Shown: one piece after another, positions 27,522 to 34,141 of the stretch
Position numbering within the stretch: the stretch's first letter is position 1
How the letters are laid out: each line of letters begins with the position of its first letter
Assembly (NCBI GenBank): GCA_964600235.1
Contig: CAZRIV010000001.1
Location: 248,001-312,000 of the forward strand
Length of the DNA: 64,000 bases
Source: MWEI01 sp964600235
Lineage (GTDB): Bacteria > Desulfobacterota > Desulfomonilia > UBA1062
Direction of reading: 5' to 3'
Notes under the pieces: model-generated
The model's input: the letters and a program-made list of their open reading frames with translations, nothing else
What the model was told of the DNA's origin: nothing
The model's database searches: none
Position numbers and translations under genes: made by a program

Positions 27522-29034
27522 CGTTCGCCTCCATCGGGCGGACTATGGATTCGATGAAGGCGATATCGACCTGCGTGATACCGTACTTCGTGTAAAGTAA
27601 CTCATCCGTCCACATCCTATTCCAGGACTGCTGCGGCACCCATGTGTAAGTCGATCGCAGGGCGTCCTGGGTGATCTTCCTCAGTGATACGAGAAAACGG
27701 AACAGGCGAGTCCGATAGTAGCTGGCGAAACTCTGAGCTGCCCTCTCAGATTGGAAAGGCGCCACGACAAGGTACGATTGAGTGCACGATGACGGGGGCG
27801 CGGCTACGATCTCCCTGCCAAGGATTTGATGTGGGAAGGTTTCACCGGCCCCATAGGCTTTGGGTACCAGAACCTTCCACGTATCAATGGCGTTTGTATT
27901 CTTGCGAATGTCCACGCGCTTCATGAAACCGATTGTGCGCTTGCCCTTTTTGATCAGGTGGAGCGCAATCTTGCCGCTCCCCCCTTTCTCGGTCCATTCC
28001 TCGAAGTTCGTCGCCACTCCGAACGGCGTGTCACCAGACACCAGGTCAATCACCGACGGCTCCTTCTTTGAAAGAACTTTCTTCAGGATTCCAAGTGCAC
28101 GCTCGTCGCGAACGAAGACATCGAACTCGCCCAGTTGCCGATTGCGCTGAAGATGCTCTTCGCCTCCGGCCACGCGCGTGACATTACAGGCTCCGCTGTG
28201 CGCGGCATCCCAAAGGAAGTAGCAAATGCCACCTTTGATCTGAACACCGGGGAATGCATCGCCAGAATCAGGAAAGTCCGTGAGACTGCGCAGATGGCCT
28301 CCGTTGAGCATCTGTGCCCTGAAATCATCGAGCCCTCGCCCACCAGCCATCCATCGCGAAGGCGTTATGAAAACGGCATACCGCGGCTTAAGCTTGACTG
28401 CTTTCTGCACAAAAAGATGGTAGATTGAGGAGTCACTTGATCCACCTGCGCCGCCGGTCATGTGGTATGGCGGGTTGCCGATGATGACATCGAATTTCAT
28501 ATTAAATATCTCCTCTGGTTTTTCGGTATGAATGAGCTGATAGGCGTGGGTTTCCAACTGCGCGCCGCGGTCTAATGCATCCTTGCTTGCGCCGCAGTAG
28601 GCGCAACGGCCATTCTCCCATGTATGCTCCACGCGGCCGAAACGGATGTTGCCTGCGGCATCATCGAAAAACTCGCAGACGGAATACTTCCCGTTGGCGG
28701 TTTTGGAGCAATACACCGAGCGGCGTGAAAGCAGGGAGGTCAACTCCGTGATGGCCAGCCCGAACAGTTGATTCTTGAATATGTGGTTCATCCGCTTCTG
28801 TCGGTCGGGGATTTGCGTCTCAAGCCCCTTGTCGAGGCGCTTGGCGATCTCGCGCAAGAACACGCCGGACTTGCACCCTGGGTCAAGGAACGTGGCCTTC
28901 TTGTCGCTCCAGATTTCCTTGGGGAGCATATCCAGTATCTGGTTCACTAGTTGCGGCGGCGTGAACACCTCGTCACTGCTCAGGTTCGCAATGCAGGACA
29001 GTACGTCCGGGTTGTAGTTAGTGCTTGTCAACAT
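27514..29034 (-). CDS. Eco57I-type N6-adenine DNA methyltransferase
   Basis: 506 aa. Motif X is DEVFTPPQLVNQILDML (residues 21-37), motif I is FLDPGCKSGVFLREI (49-63), and the catalytic motif IV is IGNPPYHMTGG near residue 188. A CAYCGASKD pair of cysteines between motifs I and IV may bind zinc together with upstream cysteines. The C-terminal half (VSGDTPFGVATNF ... YLVVAPFQSERAAQSFASYYRTRLFRFLVSLRK) resembles the target-recognition part of Eco57I-family enzymes, so sequence specificity may lie here. It overlaps the upstream methylase-like gene by 17 bp and the restriction gene by 8 bp, so all three are translated together. It should protect host DNA from the helicase-nuclease. Confidence 0.88.
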   Translation of the reverse strand: MLTSTNYNPDVLSCIANLSSDEVFTPPQLVNQILDMLPKEIWSDKKATFLDPGCKSGVFLREIAKRLDKGLETQIPDRQKRMNHIFKNQLFGLAITELTSLLSRRSVYCSKTANGKYSVCEFFDDAAGNIRFGRVEHTWENGRCAYCGASKDALDRGAQLETHAYQLIHTEKPEEIFNMKFDVIIGNPPYHMTGGAGGSSDSSIYHLFVQKAVKLKPRYAVFITPSRWMAGGRGLDDFRAQMLNGGHLRSLTDFPDSGDAFPGVQIKGGICYFLWDAAHSGACNVTRVAGGEEHLQRNRQLGEFDVFVRDERALGILKKVLSKKEPSVIDLVSGDTPFGVATNFEEWTEKGGSGKIALHLIKKGKRTIGFMKRVDIRKNTNAIDTWKVLVPKAYGAGETFPHQILGREIVAAPPSSCTQSYLVVAPFQSERAAQSFASYYRTRLFRFLVSLRKITQDALRSTYTWVPQQSWNRMWTDELLYTKYGITQVDIAFIESIVRPMEANDE

Positions 29035-29701
29035 CGGCGATCCTCAAAAAGTGAATTGGGGAATACTCTTTCACAGGTTCATGTATATTTGCTGGATTAT
29101 TTTCATCGCTGAATAATAACATTTGATGTTTTTCATCGAGCAGGTAAGAAAGCATATAATCTCTGCGTTTTATCATGCTACCGTTTAAGGGCGACCACTC
29201 AGAAAAAACAATCGGCTGTGTGGTTTCGCCCACCAGCTTCAGGGTGAGTGCGTTTCCCCAGATGATATTGCGCCCAAGAATGTATTTAATGGCATTCCGG
29301 CATTCGTCCTTTGCCTTCTCTTTGAAGAGGTTGCAGTATTTCTGGTCGAAGATGACAAAAAGTCGCTTACGGCACTCCACGACATTATCTTCCAGAATAT
29401 CTATGCCATAGATAGAGGATATGGCGAGAACAGCATTCCGCTCGTACTCTAACTGACTTTTTCTGTAACGAGTTTCAACAATGCCTAGTTTACGCTCAAG
29501 GATTTCAGTCAGGAAATTACCTGTACCACAGGCGGGTTCCAGAAACCTGGATTCTATCCTCTCTGTTTCCTGCTTCACCAGATCAAGCATGGCATTGACT
29601 TCTCGCTTGCTGGTTAATACTTCCCCATGATCGGCGACTCGCTTTTTTGAGACAACCTGCTTTTCCATCAATTCTGAATCCATCCTTTCATTACGCGTCA
29701 T
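29018..29701 (-). CDS. Methyltransferase-like partner protein lacking the NPPY motif
   Basis: 227 aa, first gene of the restriction operon. It has the motif X-like VADHGEVLTSKREVNAMLDLV and a good SAM-binding motif I, FLEPACGTGNFLTEIL (residues 53-68), then GIDILEDNVVECRKRLF. At the place of the catalytic motif IV there is only GNALTLKL and VFSEWSP; no NPPY or DPPY is present. So it probably binds SAM or DNA but cannot methylate alone, acting as a regulatory or recognition subunit of the Eco57I-type enzyme. It is much AT-richer than the two downstream genes, although they overlap by 17 bp, so the operon may be a recombinant. A truncated methylase is the alternative. Confidence 0.78.
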   Translation of the reverse strand: MTRNERMDSELMEKQVVSKKRVADHGEVLTSKREVNAMLDLVKQETERIESRFLEPACGTGNFLTEILERKLGIVETRYRKSQLEYERNAVLAISSIYGIDILEDNVVECRKRLFVIFDQKYCNLFKEKAKDECRNAIKYILGRNIIWGNALTLKLVGETTQPIVFSEWSPLNGSMIKRRDYMLSYLLDEKHQMLLFSDENNPANIHEPVKEYSPIHFLRIADVDKH

Positions 29702-29788
29702 AGAAAACCAATGTGATGCGTTCTTCCGTCCTCACTCTGGCGTATGGATCGTCTTCCTTTTCATGGGGCTAACTATAATACTGAACTA

Positions 29789-29839
29789 TTGCAATATATC
29801 CAAATTGTTATAAAAGGCAAACTTGCAGTATTTCCAAAT
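29789..29839. repeat. Pair of 17-bp direct repeats upstream of the restriction operon
   Basis: TTGCAATATATCCAAAT (29789-29805) and TTGCAGTATTTCCAAAT (29823-29839) match at 15 of 17 positions and start 34 bp apart, about 90-140 bp upstream of the first restriction gene and overlapping its likely promoter. A regulator binding site is plausible. Confidence 0.5.
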
Positions 29840-30159
29840 ATTGAGTGCATGAAATGCTATCGTTTTCCTTTGGTGTCTTGGAGGAAATCATAGAGGAAAT
29901 GTCATGACACCGAGATTATAATATCATAATTCTCTGTTATAATCCAGGTTTACCAAACTAATATCAGGAGAATAGATTACGTGCCATCAGTTCCGCTTTA
30001 GATTGAAGCCCCTACATGCGTATGTTTGAACTACAGATCATTAGTTTAAGCTATGGGGGGTAGTACTTTTCTCTGCAACTATGATCAGTTTTAACCGGGA
30101 TGGCTGGTTTACATGCATAATCACCCTCAAATACGAGGATCGCATACATAAGCCCATGA

Positions 30160-30239
30160 ACCCGATTATCATAGTCAATATCCCATAACCCTAGACCCGC
30201 ATGGGGGGAAAACTGGACCGACAAGGCCCAGCTCTTCTT
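30160..30239. repeat. Repeat copy 1 (CCCGCATGGGG element)
   Basis: Shares with 31779-31855 the order ATTATCATAG, then CCCGCATGGGG followed by a run of A, then a G/C-rich hairpin and TTCTT. The two copies differ mainly in the spacer and in the hairpin loop. Confidence 0.5.
30209..30231 (-). terminator. Intrinsic terminator after the PEP-CTERM gene
   Basis: On the minus strand: CTGGGCC, loop TTGTC, GGTCCAG, then TTTT. One G-T pair in a 7-bp stem. It begins 12 bp after the stop codon of the PEP-CTERM gene. Confidence 0.6.
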
Positions 30240-30242
30240 GCG

Positions 30243-31253
30243 TTAATGGTGTTGCTTGTATAGTTTTATCACTTTTTTCCTGAATCCTCCAAGCCCGATG
30301 AGGCCAACACCCAAAAGGAGCATTGTAGCAGGTTCTGGAACAGGAGCAGCGCCATTACTTGTAATGTTCCTTAGATATACTGTGGGGTCTGTTTCAGAAC
30401 CAAGATCATAGACCACGAATCTGATTTGCGTTTCAAGGCCCCTTATGTTCTCAGGGACTGTTAATGATTTAGTTTCCCATCCACCTGATAAGTCGTTAAA
30501 AGCCAAATCCCCGCCAAGAAGCTGCCAACTGTTATCTCTGAAAAATAGAATATCAAGATTGAAGCCCACCGGTTCTTGGTTCATTTGCCACATATAATCA
30601 AATGAAAATGTATCACCTAACTTTATGGGATCTGAAACATAAACGGAATTCGAACTTACTTCGTGGGGAGCATATGGAGATAAATTCTCACTTCCTTCAT
30701 TTAACCATACTCCATCAACTAGGAAGTCAGAATTTTCATTTCTTGTATAAATAAATGGCCCACCATATACTTCAGGTGCTACATAGCTTGTAACTAAATA
30801 CTGCCAAGTATTCAGTGTGGTAACCAATATACTCGCATTATCGCTTCCATCATAAATTGGTGCATATGCCGAACTAATATATGCTGATCCAGCAAGTACA
30901 TAAACCCATGCACTTAAGGTATAAGCACCCGCTGATCGGGTGGTATATTGGACAATCCCATTATTGAGATTTCCTTGGATTCGACCACAGTATTCTCCAT
31001 CAATCACAGGTGTAGTAACAAGTTGAGTGGACACTGATGGTGGCGTATTCATATATTGACTCCATGCAGTAAAAGCCGATTGTCCCGAAGCTCCTTGATT
31101 ATCTGATGAGGTTGTAACCCATGAAGTAGTACCACTTTCAAAATTGCCATTAACCAGAAGATTTCCCGTCTGATCAACAACAGGTAATGCGAATACATAG
31201 GCTGGTGTTAAAAGACAAAACAGACAAATTAGTAGGAATATCCTTTTCCCCAT
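30243..31253 (-). CDS. PEP-CTERM secreted protein with carbohydrate-binding-like domain
   Basis: 336 aa. The N-terminal signal peptide (MGKRIFLLICLFCLLTPAYVFA) and the C-terminal tripartite PEP-CTERM tag are both clear: VPEPATMLLLGVGLIGLGGFRKK, that is the VPEP motif, a hydrophobic helix and a basic tail. PEP-CTERM proteins are processed by an exosortase and exported to the exopolysaccharide matrix. The body reads like a CBM_4_9-type beta sandwich (LVNGNFESGTTSWVTT ... GAYTLSAWVYVLAG). GGAGGGGG stands just before the ATG. No exosortase is in the window, so the tag relies on the host. It has its own sigma-54-like promoter and terminator, as isolated cargo of the element. Confidence 0.85.
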   Translation of the reverse strand: MGKRIFLLICLFCLLTPAYVFALPVVDQTGNLLVNGNFESGTTSWVTTSSDNQGASGQSAFTAWSQYMNTPPSVSTQLVTTPVIDGEYCGRIQGNLNNGIVQYTTRSAGAYTLSAWVYVLAGSAYISSAYAPIYDGSDNASILVTTLNTWQYLVTSYVAPEVYGGPFIYTRNENSDFLVDGVWLNEGSENLSPYAPHEVSSNSVYVSDPIKLGDTFSFDYMWQMNQEPVGFNLDILFFRDNSWQLLGGDLAFNDLSGGWETKSLTVPENIRGLETQIRFVVYDLGSETDPTVYLRNITSNGAAPVPEPATMLLLGVGLIGLGGFRKKVIKLYKQHH

Positions 31254-31314
31254 AATGAAACCCCCTCCATGTCATTATTCGTGGATGCTAATTTCAATTG
31301 GAATAGAATGATTT

Positions 31315-31330
31315 AGCAATATGTATACCA
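31315..31330 (-). promoter_or_regulatory. Sigma-54 promoter of the PEP-CTERM gene
   Basis: Minus-strand TGGTATACATATTGCT fits the -24/-12 consensus TGGYRYRNNNNTTGCW at every defined position, with the GG and GC exactly 10 bp apart. It sits 62 bp upstream of the start codon, leaving a leader of about 50 nt. Sigma-54 control of PEP-CTERM genes through PrsK/PrsR-type regulators is known from comparative genomics. Confidence 0.75.
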
Positions 31331-31401
31331 TTTTCAATTGCCATTAAATCAATATGTTACAATCAGTTAAACGACAACTTATTGGTATTAAAAGCGAATT
31401 A

Positions 31402-31420
31402 ATTACCATTAAAAGGTAAT
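31402..31420 (-). promoter_or_regulatory. Possible enhancer site (inverted repeat)
   Basis: ATTACC and GGTAAT, 7 bp apart, about 90 bp upstream of the sigma-54 promoter, the usual distance for an enhancer-binding activator site. Only 6-bp arms, so tentative. Confidence 0.35.
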
Positions 31421-31764
31421 AAATTTCATATCGAAGATTTTGTAATACTCACCAGTGGAAGGCGACACATGGCGTGGCATTGACCCGGCATTATTATTGA
31501 GGCCATAGGGGGCGTACATCGCATCTCTACAAACGAGAGCCCAACGATAACCCCGGGTTTCCCCATGCGCAGAATTAATTCGGATCTTTGATTAAATGTT
31601 CAAAACCAAACAGGATATCATTGGTAAATTAAGATGTTAACAGAGGCTTTTGATTTATGTATGAACATTTATCAAACGCAGAAAATCAAAGATGCCCGGG
31701 CATGAAAAAGAAAGTTGCTCTTGCAATTTACTCCAACGGGGTTCGGGAATTTGACAAACCTCCA

Positions 31765-31792
31765 TTGACAAGACCCTTACCGGAATTATCAT
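31765..31792 (+). promoter_or_regulatory. Sigma-70-like promoter of a possible short transcript
   Basis: TTGACA (31765-31770), 16-bp spacer, TATCAT (31787-31792). A terminator-like hairpin lies about 30-60 bp downstream, so any transcript would be only about 55 nt. Confidence 0.4.
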
Positions 31793-31855
31793 AGCCTATA
31801 CCTATTCCTTCTATCCCGCATGGGGAAAGCCGAGCTAAAAGGCCCGGCTTTTCTT
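31779..31855. repeat. Repeat copy 2 (CCCGCATGGGG element) with terminator hairpin
   Basis: Second copy of the element at 30160-30239. Its hairpin pairs 31827-31832 with 31845-31850, extended with one mismatch, loop AAAA, and ends in TTTTCTT on the plus strand; the opposite strand also has a TTT. No gene precedes it on either strand. Confidence 0.5.
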
Positions 31856-32348
31856 ATGTAACAGCTCATTTGAGGCACACTGTAAGGCTCTGTGGCAGTT
31901 TGCCAGGATCTATGCAAACAAACTAATTTCATCTGCACAAGTAGTTGATAATTTGGGTACCAAGGTACCCTTACTAGAAAATGAATCATAGCCCCTCACC
32001 CTTATCAAGCTCCCCACCGAGGTTTGACAACCCAACGATTGTCATTCCATAACCTGTATAGTGAATTGAGAGCGATTAATTTTTTAAGGATGATCTTTTG
32101 TAAGAACCTTACCCTGCGGTTTATCACGGTTTCGTGGGAAGATCAATGTGCCCCCCTGCCCCATTTAATCTGGTTCTATAAGCCTTGGAGTGCATAGAAT
32201 CGCACCACGGATCTGTTAATGCGGCCCTTTTAGCACATCTGACCGTCATAAAAAAACAGATATATGAAGCGGATGATATGTCCGCCATTATTTTTGTGAA
32301 ATATAACGAATCCATTCATGAATACTTAATTATTCGGCATTGATATTG

Positions 32349-32482
32349 TTTCACGTTTTATTGTGTACTTTACAAGGCTATTTAATTTAAGCGTTATTAA
32401 GCTTTAATGCTGGGCAATTAACTTCTTGGAATCATCTTTCTATCATTAGTGTGTAATGTGAAACTATGTATTTCACGTGAAA
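32349..32482. repeat. TTTCAC/GTGAAA repeats upstream of the integrase
   Basis: TTTCACG at 32349-32355, GTGAAAC at 32458-32464, and a perfect 12-bp palindrome TTTCACGTGAAA at 32471-32482. Sited about 200-330 bp upstream of the integrase, they could bind the integrase (arm-type sites), an excisionase or a repressor. Confidence 0.45.
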
Positions 32483-32678
32483 CTTTTTCAATACTCAAAG
32501 TGATTTTTTTAGTGTATATAAAGATTGAAAAGTTCAAAAGCAAACCCGAAGCAACCCAGACAAGCAAAAGTAAATTTATCTTGATTGAGATATTTTTATC
32601 TCTGCATAATTACTAACGGAAGGGTTGGAGAATGTCGTATTTGGATAACCAAGGGTGCTTTTGAGGTAATAGAAACAA

Positions 32679-33986
32679 TTGGAAGATATTAGTTTTTCTC
32701 ATCCCACAAATGCTTTCTCAACAAGTCAGTTATTGACTCCTAAACATAACCGCGTACACTTGCCTCAAGTCAAATCTTTTGGGGGTGAGTGCGTGAGGGG
32801 AAGCATCCACGTAAGGCACGGCATTAAAAATCCTTGGTATTATATCAAGTTCAACTATGAAGGCAGACAGTGGGAAGTGTCCCGTTATCGTGGTCAGAGA
32901 ATGTATGACCATGCTATCGCTGTTAAGCTATTGCACCAGATGCAGGGGGAAGTGGAAAACGGGACATTCAACCCCTTGAAGTACACCAAGGGCGAGACTA
33001 ACGTCAACATCTTCCTGCAGGAATGGCTTGAGGAATGCGGGTTCAATTGGTCTCCTGGTACACGGGCTCTTTATAAAAGCTACATCGTGAATCACCTTGA
33101 GCCCTTCTTCAAAGAAAAGCCTTATCAACTCAACGAGATTAAGGTTAAGCAATACCAGGAGCTAAAGACCCACCTGGAAAAGAAAACCAAGAAGATAACA
33201 GGCCAGGATGGAGAAGATAAAGTCATCCCAGTAATGCAGCCTGAATATGTCAAAAAGGTTGTGGACTGTCTTAGATCAGCAATGAGTTATGCTTTCGAGT
33301 GTGAGATAGTGGGCGCTCCACCACCGAAGATTAGAAAAGACATTTATCAGATTCCCGATAGAGAAATAAACGTCATCACAGAGGAACTGCAGATAAAGAT
33401 TATTAAAAGAATACCCGTCGAGCATCAGGCTATCTATTGGTTCATGAAGTATCACCCAATGGTGAGACCCGCCAATGCCATGATGCTAATGATTCAAGAT
33501 TATGACCCGATTGATGATGTATTCATAATCGGGAGGGGAATATCCGCGGGCAATGAGGTTGAATACACTAAGACGAAAAAGATACTGGTGCAACCATGCC
33601 ACCCGGCCTTTAAGCCGATCATGGCCGATCTGATGCGATCTAGAGCCTATCCTTTCAGTCCGTTTATATTCACATGCAAAGAGTCAAGGCATAAGCATAA
33701 GAGATACACTAAAGAGATATTAAACAGCCGATGGAATGAAGCAGCAAGGGCCGAGGGCGCTAATATTGACTTGTACCACGGCACAAGACACACGACTATC
33801 ACCACTTATGTCAATATGCTTACGCCTGAGCAAACGAAACTACTTGCAGGACATACAACGGTTTCCACAACTCTGAAATATTACGGCAAGGTCAACATAG
33901 AAACACAAAGAAAATTGCTAACAGCAAACGTTATTACATTAACTGGAACCGCGAATACTCCGCGAAGGTCATCAGGTGTAAATTAA
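32679..33986 (+). CDS. int: Tyrosine recombinase / integrase of the tRNA-Val element
   Basis: Up to 435 aa. The N-terminus has an Arm-DNA-binding-like domain (GSIHVRHGIKNPWYYIKFNYEGRQWEVSRY), then a SAM-like core-binding domain (NIFLQEWLEECGFNWSPGTRALYKSYIVNHLEPFFK). Catalytic residues are visible: first Arg in HPMVRPANAM, the HxxR box in LYHGTRHTTI, His in LAGHTTVS and the nucleophile Tyr in TLKYYGKV. The frame opens with TTG 32679 behind a GAGG; the GTG at 32793, behind GGGGGTGAG, gives a start closer to typical integrases and is equally likely. The stop is 22 bp from the end of tRNA-Val, as expected for the enzyme that made this insertion. Confidence 0.9.
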   Translation: MEDISFSHPTNAFSTSQLLTPKHNRVHLPQVKSFGGECVRGSIHVRHGIKNPWYYIKFNYEGRQWEVSRYRGQRMYDHAIAVKLLHQMQGEVENGTFNPLKYTKGETNVNIFLQEWLEECGFNWSPGTRALYKSYIVNHLEPFFKEKPYQLNEIKVKQYQELKTHLEKKTKKITGQDGEDKVIPVMQPEYVKKVVDCLRSAMSYAFECEIVGAPPPKIRKDIYQIPDREINVITEELQIKIIKRIPVEHQAIYWFMKYHPMVRPANAMMLMIQDYDPIDDVFIIGRGISAGNEVEYTKTKKILVQPCHPAFKPIMADLMRSRAYPFSPFIFTCKESRHKHKRYTKEILNSRWNEAARAEGANIDLYHGTRHTTITTYVNMLTPEQTKLLAGHTTVSTTLKYYGKVNIETQRKLLTANVITLTGTANTPRRSSGVN

Positions 33987-34002
33987 TGAATGATTTCAAG
34001 GA

Positions 34003-34030
34003 GAAAATGGTGGGCCGCACAGGATTTGAA
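34003..34030. repeat. attR: 28-bp direct repeat within the tRNA-Val 3' end
   Basis: Identical to 18526-18553. It covers the T-arm 3' half, the acceptor 3' strand and the CCA of tRNA-Val plus five bases downstream. Confidence 0.93.
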
Positions 34031-34082
34031 CCTGTGACTTCTGCCGTGTGAAGGCAGCGCTCTCCCGCTGAGCTAGCGGCCC
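34008..34082 (-). tRNA. tRNA-Val (anticodon CAC)
   Basis: 75 nt with encoded CCA. Acceptor strands GGGCCGC and GCGGCCC pair fully, the D-arm reads GCTCAGCGGGAGAGC, the anticodon stem is CTGCC/GGCAG around TTCACAC (anticodon CAC, reading GUG), and the T-loop is GTTCAAATC. The 3' end is the integration target of the neighbouring element, and the element restores the full gene. Confidence 0.96.
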
Positions 34083-34097
34083 GAACCAATGGATGAA

Positions 34098-34127
34098 TCT
34101 ATACAATTGCGCCTCAAAAGGTGTCAA
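34098..34127 (-). promoter_or_regulatory. Promoter of tRNA-Val
   Basis: Minus-strand TTGACA (34122-34127), 18-bp spacer, TATAGA (34098-34103), about 8 bp before the probable transcription start and 15 bp from the tRNA. Confidence 0.7.
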
Positions 34128-34141
34128 GCAGATATATGCAA

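Larger units (their letters stand above)
29702..30242. other. Regulatory gap upstream of the restriction operon
   Basis: About 540 bp. Near the right-to-left start of the restriction operon it contains promoter-like minus-strand sequence (TTTGCC, 17 bp, TATATT) and two 17-bp direct repeats. Around 29911-29945 there are overlapping TATAAT-like and ATTAT/ATAAT inverted sequences. The rest, up to the terminator at 30209, shows nothing else. Confidence 0.45.
31254..32678. other. Long non-coding region between the PEP-CTERM gene and the integrase
   Basis: About 1.4 kb with no gene I can support. It contains the sigma-54 promoter (31315-31330), an inverted repeat 31402-31420, an imperfect inverted repeat pair (31588-31603 with 31663-31677), a 12-bp palindrome (31692-31703), a small promoter-terminator unit (31765-31855), and the TTTCACG repeats at 32349-32482. 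Its density of repeats and lack of coding suggest a regulatory and recombination region, or remains of a lost gene. Confidence 0.6.
18526..34030. mobile_element. 15.5-kb integrative element inserted at tRNA-Val(CAC)
   Basis: Bounded by a perfect 28-bp repeat, with the intact tRNA at the right end and the integrase gene ending 22 bp from it, the standard geometry of tRNA-targeted genomic islands. Contents in order: AEP-type primase, phased repeats with an AT-rich stretch, zinc-ribbon membrane protein, serine recombinase, terminase-small-subunit-like protein, lipoprotein, restriction-modification operon, PEP-CTERM protein, integrase. Most of it is clearly AT-richer and more sparsely coded than the flanks; the restriction genes are GC-richer, suggesting a mosaic. 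There are no conjugation or virion genes, so it would need a helper to transfer. A phage-satellite-like or plasmid-like element is the best reading. Confidence 0.9.

Noticed and set aside
31789..31989. Minus-strand open frame overlapping repeat copy 2
   Set aside because: It crosses a terminator-like hairpin and has no domain or ribosome site.
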